Part shown: one piece after another, positions 1 to 5,147 of the stretch
Layout of the letters: every line of letters starts with the position of its first letter
Numbering within the stretch: position 1 is the first letter of the stretch
Assembly (NCBI GenBank): GCA_934432595.1
Contig: CAKRYR010000044.1
Location: 1-5,147, forward strand
Direction: 5' to 3'
Origin: an uncultured Lachnospiraceae bacterium
GTDB taxonomy: Bacteria; Bacillota; Clostridia; Lachnospirales; Lachnospiraceae
Length of the DNA: 5,147 nucleotides
Made by a program: the position numbers and the translations under genes
The notes under the pieces: model-generated
Seen by the model: only the letters and a program-made list of their open reading frames with translations
Databases searched by the model: none
What the model was told of the DNA's origin: nothing

Positions 1-16
1 CTGAAAATTTACGCAT

Positions 17-66
17 AAAAAACCCCCTTAAGTAGTTTTGGTTATTTACCTTGTCTACCTAAGGGG
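17..66 (-). terminator. Intrinsic terminator downstream of guaA
   Basis: Read on the minus strand, 55-66 (CCCCTTAGGTAG) pairs with 24-35 (CTACTTAAGGGG) as a 12-bp stem that includes one G-U pair. The 19-nt loop contains a further 3-bp GGT/ACC stem. A run of six U (17-22) follows, with one extra G between stem and U-run. The G-U pair forms only in minus-strand RNA and the U-run follows only on that strand, so it terminates leftward transcription. It lies about 145 nt past the guaA stop and is the first strong terminator after that gene. Confidence 0.88.
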
Positions 67-81
67 TATCATATCATATCA
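67..81. repeat. Three tandem copies of TATCA
   Basis: The pentamer TATCA occurs three times in a row directly beside the guaA terminator stem. It is a very small simple repeat with no clear role. It may be slippage-prone or chance. Confidence 0.5.
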
Positions 82-130
82 CACCGCCCAAGCCATATTT
101 TTACATTTAATGTATTATATTGTAAATATA

Positions 131-204
131 TAGAACCAAATTAGAACCATAAGCACTTTTTCACACTCAAGAACCTTGATTTTATAAGGCTTTAAGCCAC
201 CTGC
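131..204. other. Possible attachment-site-like region behind guaA
   Basis: This stretch downstream of the guaA stop has features often seen at tyrosine-recombinase attachment sites. TAGAACCA occurs as a direct repeat (131-138, 142-149), 11 bp apart, with a third partial copy at 170-175. A segment at 172-192 has short opposed CCTT/AAGG arms around an AT-rich centre. The 12 bases at the guaA end (GAGTTTGAATAA on the minus strand) recur imperfectly at 157-168 (10 of 12). It is established that guaA 3' ends serve as integration sites for genomic islands and ICEs. That this is one is inference, as no recombinase gene is visible in the 209 bases available. Confidence 0.22.
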
Positions 205-236
205 CTTATTTATTCAAACTCTATTGTTGCAGGTGG
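197..236. repeat. Inverted repeat spanning the guaA stop codon
   Basis: CCACCTGC (197-204) and GCAGGTGG (229-236) are perfect 8-bp inverted arms around a 24-nt centre that contains the last five guaA codons and the stop. In RNA it would be a GC-rich stem with a large loop. It could protect the mRNA end, act as a weak transcription pause, or be a recombinase-binding dyad. No U-run follows, so it is not a standard terminator. The shorter GGCTTTAAGCC palindrome (188-198) overlaps its left arm. Confidence 0.5.
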
Positions 237-1892
237 TTTTCCCGTACAGTCATACAGTACTCTATTCACGTGCTTAACTTCATTTACAATTCTGTTCGCC
301 ACCGTATCTAGAACCTCCCAAGGTAGATGTGCTGCCTCCGCAGTCATAAAGTCACTAGTAGTTACAGCTCGAAGTGCCACTGCATAATCATAGCTTCTTT
401 CATCTCCCATTACTCCTACTGACTTCATATCTGTAAGTCCTGCAAAATATTGATTAATATCTCTTGCTATACCAGCTTTATCTATTTCCTCACGATATAT
501 TGCATCTGCTTCTTGAACTATCTTAACCTTTTCTTCTGTTACTTCACCTATGATTCTTATTGCAAGTCCAGGTCCAGGAAATGGTTGTCTACCTACTAAG
601 AATTCTGGTATTCCAAGTTCACGTCCAACTTTACGTACCTCATCCTTGAATAGTAATCTTAGTGGTTCTATTATTTCCTTAAAGTCCACACAGTCAGGAA
701 GTCCACCTACATTATGATGACTCTTAATTACTGCTGATTTACCTAATCCACTTTCTATTACATCAGGATAAATTGTTCCTTGTACTAAGAAATCAACTTG
801 TCCTAGTTTCTTAGCTTCTTCTTCAAATACTCTTATAAATTCTTCGCCTATTATCTTACGTTTTTTCTCAGGTTCTGTTACACCTGCTAATTTATCATAG
901 AAACGTTGTTGAACATTTACACGAACAAAGTTTAAGTCCTTATAATTCTTAGTAAATACTTCTTCTACTTCATCACCTTCATTTTTACGAAGTAATCCAT
1001 GATCTACAAATATACAAGTAAGTTGTTTGCCTACCGCTTTTGATAAAAGAACTGCTGCCACTGATGAATCTACTCCACCAGATAACGCACATAGTACTTT
1101 ACCATCTCCAACCTGCCTTTTTATATGCGCTATCATTTCTTCAACAAATGATTCAACTTTCCATTTTCCTGTACAACCACATACATTGTACAAGAAATTT
1201 CTTAACATTGTCTTTCCTACTTCAGTATGTTCAACTTCAGGATGAAATTGAGTAGCATATAACTTCTTCTCTACATTTTCCATAGCTGCAACTTTACAAT
1301 TATCTGAACTTGCAACTATACGAAATCCTTCTGGAACTTCCTCTATTTTATCTGTATGGCTCATCCAACATATGGTCTTTGTGTTATTTGTTCTATTATA
1401 TGTGTCATTACTATCACAACAACCATTATCTAACAAAGCTACTCGATTTTTTCTCAATTCTTCACTTATCCCACAAAATAATGCAGAACATTCATCTATC
1501 TCTACATATGTTTTACCATACTCTCTAGTACTTGCAGATGCAACCTTTCCACCTAATGTATAAGCCATTAATTGTGAACCGTAACATATTCCTAGAATTG
1601 GAATACCTAAATTAAATATTTCCTTATCGCACTTTGGTGCATCATCTTCATATACACTTGCAGGTCCACCTGTAAATATAATTCCAGTAGGATTTAATTC
1701 CTTAAGTTTCTCTATATCAATATTATATGGATGGACCTCACAATACACATCACATTCTCTTACTCTTCTTGCAATTAATTGATTATATTGCCCTCCAAAA
1801 TCAAGAACAACTATCTTTTCTGCCTCACCATTTTTATCTAAAGTAATATTATGTTCATAATTTAATCTATCTATAGCTCTATCCTTTTTCAT
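210..1892 (-). CDS. guaA: GMP synthase (glutamine-hydrolysing)
   Basis: GuaA makes GMP from XMP, ATP and glutamine in the cytoplasm, the last step of guanine nucleotide synthesis. The 560-residue protein has the expected order. The class I glutaminase domain (about 27-237) has its nucleophile in GICYG (Cys103) and its His-Glu pair in FHPEV (His217, Glu219). The ATP-pyrophosphatase domain (about 245-435) carries the P-loop SGGVDSS at 271-277. The C-terminal XMP-binding/dimerisation domain includes FPGPGLAIRI (438-447) and ends PPATIEFE. The usual end is IEWE. The protein is longer than the usual 510-525 residues because of about 24 extra N-terminal residues before the first strand (IVVLDFGGQ) and a Cys-containing insertion at about 144-172. 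The start is secure: AGGAGG lies 5 nt before the ATG, and no other in-frame start precedes the conserved domain. It has its own promoter and is 155 bp from the ATPase gene upstream. Confidence 0.97.
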   Translation of the reverse strand: MKKDRAIDRLNYEHNITLDKNGEAEKIVVLDFGGQYNQLIARRVRECDVYCEVHPYNIDIEKLKELNPTGIIFTGGPASVYEDDAPKCDKEIFNLGIPILGICYGSQLMAYTLGGKVASASTREYGKTYVEIDECSALFCGISEELRKNRVALLDNGCCDSNDTYNRTNNTKTICWMSHTDKIEEVPEGFRIVASSDNCKVAAMENVEKKLYATQFHPEVEHTEVGKTMLRNFLYNVCGCTGKWKVESFVEEMIAHIKRQVGDGKVLCALSGGVDSSVAAVLLSKAVGKQLTCIFVDHGLLRKNEGDEVEEVFTKNYKDLNFVRVNVQQRFYDKLAGVTEPEKKRKIIGEEFIRVFEEEAKKLGQVDFLVQGTIYPDVIESGLGKSAVIKSHHNVGGLPDCVDFKEIIEPLRLLFKDEVRKVGRELGIPEFLVGRQPFPGPGLAIRIIGEVTEEKVKIVQEADAIYREEIDKAGIARDINQYFAGLTDMKSVGVMGDERSYDYAVALRAVTTSDFMTAEAAHLPWEVLDTVANRIVNEVKHVNRVLYDCTGKPPATIEFE

Positions 1893-1897
1893 GTCTA

Positions 1898-1909
1898 CCT
1901 CCTATGAGG
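1898..1909 (-). promoter_or_regulatory. guaA ribosome binding site inside a small hairpin
   Basis: The minus strand reads CCTC-ATAG-GAGG, so the core of the AGGAGG Shine-Dalgarno can pair with CCTC just upstream in a 4-bp GC-rich stem with a tetraloop. The site sits 5 nt from the ATG, which fixes the start codon. The hairpin is short, so any damping of translation is speculative. Confidence 0.6.
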
Positions 1910-1915
1910 AATTTA

Positions 1916-1946
1916 ATTATGGTATCTGACAATCAAATATCATAAT
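1916..1946 (-). promoter_or_regulatory. Hairpin or dyad in the guaA 5' UTR
   Basis: Arms 1916-1929 and 1933-1946 are inverted repeats with 12 of 14 identical pairs around a 3-nt centre. In guaA mRNA one of the two differences becomes a U-G pair, leaving a single A-C mismatch. The hairpin would start about 23 nt downstream of the predicted transcript start and end just upstream of the ribosome-binding hairpin. No U-run follows, so it is not a terminator. It could be an mRNA-stabilising stem or a protein-binding operator. I see no match to a purine riboswitch core. Confidence 0.5.
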
Positions 1947-1975
1947 AAACTCTAAATTTTTATACTTATAGCGTA

Positions 1976-2004
1976 TATATAAATTGTAAAAATTTTACAG
2001 TCAA
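1976..2004 (-). promoter_or_regulatory. Sigma-A promoter for guaA
   Basis: On the minus strand TTGACT (1999-2004) is followed after exactly 17 bp by TATATA (1976-1981). Transcription would start near 1969, giving a 5' UTR of about 77 nt. The promoter lies fully in the gap after the ATPase stop, so guaA can be expressed independently. Because no GC-rich terminator is visible in that gap, some read-through from the ATPase gene is also possible. Confidence 0.75.
1985..1999. promoter_or_regulatory. 15-bp palindrome mostly in the guaA promoter spacer
   Basis: TGTAAAA-A-TTTTACA is a perfect 7+1+7 palindrome. It lies between the -35 and -10 boxes except for its last base, which overlaps the -35. 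A repressor bound here would block RNA polymerase directly. I cannot name the regulator. AT-rich palindromes occur by chance in such DNA, so operator function is inference from symmetry and position. Confidence 0.4.
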
Positions 2005-2047
2005 TATTTATAATACCATAATATTACTACACGCGCAAATTATTTAC

Positions 2048-4657
2048 TCACCCATTAAACTTTTTTATAAACTGAATAATAGGTAAATTAAGCACTGCCA
2101 AACCAAATATTGTAACTATCTGCATTACACTTAGTGAAGCTATTTTAAACATTGAATGTAATCCTGGTATAAAAAGTACTGCACTTAACAATGCCACTCC
2201 TACTAAAAATGCAATTTGTAACGCAACATTATTAAAGAAACCTTTCTTAAACATTATTATAGACTTGGATTTGCAATTATATCCATGTACAAGTCTTCCA
2301 AGGCATAATGTAGCAAATGCCATTGTTGAAGCTACAGATGCAGCTCTTGTCCCACTACTAGTATTAAGTCCTATATAATATGCAGTCATTGTTGTAATAG
2401 CTATGACCAAACCATCAACTAATATTCTTTTCATAAATGATTTAGTTAATATCGATTCATTCATTGGTCTTGGTTTTTCATTCATAACACTCTTTTTATG
2501 AGGTTCTAAACCAAGTGCAATTGCAGGCAAACTATCTGTAAGTAAATTGATAAATAATAAATGTACTGCACAAAATGGAACAGGTAGTGCCAAAAGCGAT
2601 GCATATAAAACAGCTATAATTGCAGATAAATTACCTGAAAGTAAAAACTGAATAGAACGTTTAATATTTGCATATACATTTCTTCCATTTTCCACCGCCT
2701 TAACTATTGTTGCAAAATTATCATCTGTCAAAATCATTGCCGATGCATCCTTAGATACTTCTGTACCTGTAATTCCCATTGCAACGCCTACATCTGCTTG
2801 TTTAAGAGCTGGTGCATCATTGACTCCATCACCTGTCATCGCAACTATATTTCCTCTATTTTGCCAAGCCTTAACTATTCTAATTTTATGTTCTGGGGAT
2901 ACTCTTGCATATACTGATATTCCTTCTACATATTTCTCTAATTCCTTATCTGACATTTTATCAATAACAGCACCCTCACAAGCTTCTGATTCATTTTCTA
3001 GTATACCTATTTTTTTTGCAATAGCACTTGCCGTACTCTTGTGATCTCCCGTAATCATAATAGGTTTTATTCCTGCCCTTTTACACTCATCAACTGCCAT
3101 CATACTTTCATCTCTAGGTGGATCCATCATTGATATTAACCCTAAAAATATATACCCATCTTCATCAGTTAATGTAATGATTTTTTCTTCATTATATTTT
3201 TTATATCCAACAGCTAACACCCTAAGACCTTTCTCTGAAAACTCATCATTTTTCCTATTTATCTTTTCCTTATCTTCATCCGTAATATTTCTAATCTCTC
3301 CATTAATGTGAATAAATTTAGTCTTTGGAATAATTACATCAACTGCCCCTTTCGTTATCATAATATGTTCATCATTTATTTTATGAAAAGTTGACATAAG
3401 TTTTCTATCACTATCAAATGGAATCTCACTTATTCTTGGATACGCTTCTCTAAGTTCATTTGCATATACTTTAACTGCATTACCAACATTAATTAACGCA
3501 ACTTCTGTAGGATCTCCTATTTCTTCCCCATTAACATTAGTAGAATCATTACATAACATACTATATTTAAGTATTTTCTCATGTATTGGATTATCAATAT
3601 TAATATCATTTACATTAATATGCTCCCCATCTACATAATAATCTTCAACTGTCATTTTATTCTTAGTTAATGTGCCTGTCTTATCTGAACAAATAATTGA
3701 TACACTTCCTAAGCCCTCAACTGCTTGAAGTTTTCGAATAATTGCTCCTTCTTTTGCCATTTTCTGAGTTCCAAATGATAGCACTATAGTCACTATAGAA
3801 CTAAGTGCTTCAGGAATTGCCGCTACTGCAAGAGCTACCGCAAATAAAAAAGCATCTGTTATATTATTTCCTCTAATTACATTTACTCCAAATACAAAAG
3901 CACAAAAAATCATAATAATTATAGACAAGCGTTTTCCGAAATTATCTAAATTTACTTGTAATGGTGTTTTTTTATCTGAAGCGCTCTTTAATAAAGTTGC
4001 TATCTTTCCTACTTCAGTATTCATTCCTATATCTGTTACCAAGAAGCTTCCTCTACCATAAGCTACGAAACTTCCTGAGTAAACCATATTTTTTCTATCA
4101 CCAAGTGGGACCTCCCCTTCTATTACATCTACTGTTTTATCTACCCCAAGGCTTTCACCTGTTAATGCACTTTCATCCACCTTTAAGCTTGCACTCTCAA
4201 GTAATCTTCCATCTGCACATATTGCATCTCCCGCTTCTAAATACACTTCATCTCCTACAGTCACCTCTCTGCTAGATATTTCTATTACTTCTCCCCCTCT
4301 AAGAACTTTTGCCATAGGCGATGACATTTTCTTCAAACTGTCTAATGAACTTTCTGCCTTAATTGTCTGCTCAGTACCTAATATAGCATTCATTGTAATA
4401 ACAACTAAAATAACTATCATACTTTCAATATCCTTTAGAAAACCAGATATTATAGCTGCGCAAATAAGAACAATTACCAAAAAATCATTAAACTGCTCAA
4501 TAAAAATACGCAACCTACTTTTTTTCTTACCTTCTACTATTTCATTTTTCCCAAACTTTTCTTGATTTTGTTTTACCTCTTTATCTGTAAGAGGTTCATA
4601 AGAATTATTAATCTGTTTTCTGACTTCATTAGATGAATAATTGTAATACTCTTTCAT
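2048..4657 (-). CDS. P2-type cation-transporting ATPase, probable Mn2+ (or Mn2+/Ca2+) exporter
   Basis: This membrane pump uses ATP, through a phospho-aspartate intermediate, to expel a divalent cation. The 869 residues match the bacterial PMCA/SERCA-like P2 family. An N-terminal cation-ATPase domain is followed by M1-M2 (about 54-97) and the actuator domain with TGES (166-169). M3-M4 (about 244-295) carry PEALS at 282-286. Next come DKTGT (325-329, phosphorylated Asp325), nucleotide-binding KGA (436-438), ITGD (535-538), TGDGVNDAP (608-616) and M5-M10 (about 665-862), with NLLTD at 704-708. Compared with SERCA, the metal-site residues Glu309, Asn796 and Asp800 are kept (Glu283, Asn704, Asp708), but Glu771 is replaced by Ala679. 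That suggests a single transport site. The start is supported by GGAAGG 6 nt upstream. The leader carries a Mn2+ riboswitch, as reported for Lactococcus yoaB and the pneumococcal Mn2+/Ca2+ exporter, so a plain Ca2+-ATPase label would probably mislead. No truncation is seen. Family certain, ion inferred. Confidence 0.95.
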   Translation of the reverse strand: MKEYYNYSSNEVRKQINNSYEPLTDKEVKQNQEKFGKNEIVEGKKKSRLRIFIEQFNDFLVIVLICAAIISGFLKDIESMIVILVVITMNAILGTEQTIKAESSLDSLKKMSSPMAKVLRGGEVIEISSREVTVGDEVYLEAGDAICADGRLLESASLKVDESALTGESLGVDKTVDVIEGEVPLGDRKNMVYSGSFVAYGRGSFLVTDIGMNTEVGKIATLLKSASDKKTPLQVNLDNFGKRLSIIIMIFCAFVFGVNVIRGNNITDAFLFAVALAVAAIPEALSSIVTIVLSFGTQKMAKEGAIIRKLQAVEGLGSVSIICSDKTGTLTKNKMTVEDYYVDGEHINVNDINIDNPIHEKILKYSMLCNDSTNVNGEEIGDPTEVALINVGNAVKVYANELREAYPRISEIPFDSDRKLMSTFHKINDEHIMITKGAVDVIIPKTKFIHINGEIRNITDEDKEKINRKNDEFSEKGLRVLAVGYKKYNEEKIITLTDEDGYIFLGLISMMDPPRDESMMAVDECKRAGIKPIMITGDHKSTASAIAKKIGILENESEACEGAVIDKMSDKELEKYVEGISVYARVSPEHKIRIVKAWQNRGNIVAMTGDGVNDAPALKQADVGVAMGITGTEVSKDASAMILTDDNFATIVKAVENGRNVYANIKRSIQFLLSGNLSAIIAVLYASLLALPVPFCAVHLLFINLLTDSLPAIALGLEPHKKSVMNEKPRPMNESILTKSFMKRILVDGLVIAITTMTAYYIGLNTSSGTRAASVASTMAFATLCLGRLVHGYNCKSKSIIMFKKGFFNNVALQIAFLVGVALLSAVLFIPGLHSMFKIASLSVMQIVTIFGLAVLNLPIIQFIKKFNG

Positions 4658-4663
4658 GCATAT

Positions 4664-4669
4664 CCTTCC
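4664..4669 (-). promoter_or_regulatory. Ribosome binding site of the ATPase gene
   Basis: GGAAGG on the minus strand lies 6 nt upstream of the ATG. Another ATG overlaps the spacer in a different frame, but it is only 1-2 nt from the Shine-Dalgarno and would not be used efficiently. The ATG at 4655-4657 is therefore preferred. Confidence 0.75.
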
Positions 4670-4734
4670 TTTCCATTATCCAATAGTGCATTTATTTTTG
4701 TTACAATTATTCATTAAGAATTATAGTCTTTTTT

Positions 4735-4765
4735 ATAAAGAACAAAGAGTCGCTTGCGACTCTTT
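4735..4765 (-). terminator. Second terminator-like hairpin in the ATPase leader
   Basis: AAAGAGTCGC and GCGACTCTTT (4744-4765) form a perfect inverted repeat with a 2-nt centre, in practice a 9-bp stem with a tetraloop. On the minus strand the stem runs into a U-rich tail (UUUGUUCUUUAU) broken by G and C. On the plus strand no U-rich tail follows. It could be a weak second attenuator before the ATPase gene, the 3' end of a short leader RNA, or simply one arm of the larger structured block here. Confidence 0.5.
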
Positions 4766-4834
4766 CGCACACGAGTGGGAACGCAGTTCAAATTTCCCTT
4801 CCGCGAGCTGTGCATCCTCACGGAGTGTTTTGTT
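4741..4834 (-). other. GC-rich, inverted-repeat-rich block of unknown identity
   Basis: This block differs from its surroundings: about 58% GC over 4766-4827, against strongly AT-rich flanks. It can be drawn as one branched RNA fold. A 6-bp basal helix (4741-4746 with 4829-4834) encloses a hairpin (4747-4762), a 5-bp stem (4767-4771 with 4809-4813) around a GGGAA/TTCCC hairpin (4777-4781 with 4794-4798), and a short hairpin near 4817-4825. It lies between the riboswitch terminator and the ATPase ribosome binding site, so it would be transcribed only when the riboswitch permits. It may be a second regulatory RNA or an inserted small repeat element. I have an unverified impression of similar sequence in other Lachnospiraceae genomes. 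Strand is assigned from the leader direction only. Confidence 0.45.
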
Positions 4835-4845
4835 TCATAGGAAAT

Positions 4846-4888
4846 AAAAAAGGCCTTTATTGCACAAAAATAATGCAATAAAAGTCTT
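4846..4888 (-). terminator. Riboswitch-controlled intrinsic terminator
   Basis: On the minus strand 4874-4888 pairs with 4850-4864 as a 15-position stem with one A-C mismatch and one U-G pair. The loop is 9 nt and six U follow (4846-4851). Its 5' arm contains the whole 3' strand of the aptamer closing helix (4878-4884), so the terminator and a folded aptamer exclude each other. This is the expression platform of the manganese riboswitch. Confidence 0.9.
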
Positions 4889-4981
4889 GCTATTTCATTA
4901 CGATACGGTTAAAACCTATGTCTTAACGTGATTGACGTAGTCGTAAACACCTTTTTAAAGATGCTAGCTACTCCCTTTTAT
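4878..4981 (-). ncRNA. yybP-ykoY manganese riboswitch aptamer
   Basis: This RNA binds Mn2+ and controls metal-export genes. On the minus strand ATAAAAG (4975-4981) pairs with CTTTTAT (4878-4884) as the closing helix. It is followed by the family-typical loop strand GGAGTA (4969-4974) facing AAGA (4885-4888), then a GCTA/TAGC helix (4965-4968 with 4889-4892). Together these give the hallmark GGGAGTAGC at the 5' side and AGCAAGAC at the 3' side. A variable hairpin (4948-4963) and a long helix (4941-4946 with 4898-4903, continuing 4936-4939 with 4904-4907 past one bulged base) fill the junction. Metal binding would stabilise the closing helix and block the terminator, switching the ATPase on. 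The ON direction is inferred from the overlap and agrees with known family members. Confidence 0.9.
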
Positions 4982-5010
4982 ATCGGGTAACATTTATTAA
5001 CTTAGTCAAT

Positions 5011-5039
5011 ATTATATAGATTTTCCTCAAACTAGTCAA
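5011..5039 (-). promoter_or_regulatory. Sigma-A promoter of the riboswitch-ATPase unit
   Basis: On the minus strand TTGACT (5034-5039) is separated by exactly 17 bp from a perfect TATAAT (5011-5016). Transcription would begin near 5004, about 23 nt before the aptamer, giving a leader of about 345 nt. A strong, apparently constitutive promoter followed by an RNA switch is the usual design for this riboswitch class. Confidence 0.85.
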
Positions 5040-5147
5040 TATCTTTCTGTAAATTTACACTATTAATTCAACGCTAGGGTAAAATTTTTGTAGGAAAATT
5101 AAATAGAAAAATAAAGAAGAAAGCACCGATTTGTGTTATTATTATAT

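Noticed and set aside
1027..1563. Several short plus-strand frames antisense to guaA
   Set aside because: They are low-complexity, lack ribosome binding sites and overlap conserved GuaA codons.
1893..1975. Guanine/xanthine-type riboswitch upstream of guaA
   Set aside because: The 5' UTR is only about 77 nt and has no three-way junction with the conserved purine-aptamer loops. Only simple hairpins are seen.
2005..2047. Search for a terminator directly after the ATPase stop
   Set aside because: Only AT-only dyads (AATATT arms) are present, with no GC-rich stem and U-run, so no terminator is called.
3961..4275. 104-codon open frame on the plus strand, Leu/His-rich
   Set aside because: It lies wholly antisense to the conserved actuator domain of the ATPase, and its composition is that expected of a shadow frame.
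4629..4691. Short upstream frame beginning ATG CAC TAT TGG just before the ATPase start and overlapping it out of frame
   Set aside because: It has no Shine-Dalgarno before its ATG and shows no regulatory codon pattern. Chance is the simplest explanation.
4656..4847. 63-codon open frame on the plus strand, antisense to the ATPase leader
   Set aside because: It runs across the structured leader block, starts inside the ATPase start region, has no convincing ribosome binding site and encodes no recognisable protein. It is better explained as the reverse strand of the leader.
4835..4920. CATAGG in the aptamer (4915-4920, minus strand) complementary to CCTATG after the terminator (4835-4840)
   Set aside because: Only 6 bp match and pairing would have to span the terminator. 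This is expected by chance in a leader of this length.
5100..5147. Possible partial terminator (minus-strand TCGGTGC followed by a T-rich stretch) from a gene beyond the right edge
   Set aside because: The matching 5' arm would lie outside the window, so the stem cannot be shown.

Overview
The window reads as AT-rich chromosomal DNA from a low-GC Firmicute, most likely a clostridium and perhaps a member of the Lachnospiraceae. The reasons are the protein styles, the strong AGGAGG-type ribosome binding sites, TTGACT/TATAAT promoters with 17-bp spacers, and U-tailed intrinsic terminators. The family-level placement is an impression, not a database result. Both real genes lie on the minus strand, so transcription runs from right to left.

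From the right end: positions 5040-5147 hold nothing I can name. A near-consensus sigma-A promoter (5011-5039) then starts a leader of about 345 nt. Its first part is a manganese-sensing yybP-ykoY riboswitch (about 4878-4981). The 3' strand of its closing helix overlaps the 5' arm of an intrinsic terminator (4846-4888), the layout of a transcriptional ON switch. Next comes a GC-rich, inverted-repeat-rich block (4741-4834) of unknown identity that ends in a second terminator-like hairpin. The AT-rich remainder leads to the ribosome binding site of an 869-residue P2-type ATPase (2048-4657). By family this would be called a Ca2+ ATPase. The Mn2+ riboswitch and the loss of one Ca2+-site glutamate point instead to Mn2+ (or mixed Mn2+/Ca2+) export. 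Mn2+ would relieve termination, the pump would be made, and excess metal would leave the cell.

A 155-bp gap without an obvious terminator separates the ATPase from guaA (210-1892), which encodes GMP synthase. guaA has its own promoter with a 15-bp palindrome mostly inside the -35/-10 spacer, a 5' UTR hairpin, and a small hairpin over the ribosome binding site. Its protein is longer than usual, with an N-terminal extension and a Cys-containing insertion in the glutaminase domain. I see no functional link between guaA and the ATPase.

Downstream of guaA (1-209) there is no gene. The stretch holds an inverted repeat spanning the guaA stop, 11-bp-spaced direct repeats and a recombinase-core-like segment. 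A strong terminator for the guaA transcript closes it at 17-66. Because guaA 3' ends are known integration sites for mobile elements, this region may be an attachment-site junction, but the partner end lies outside the window.
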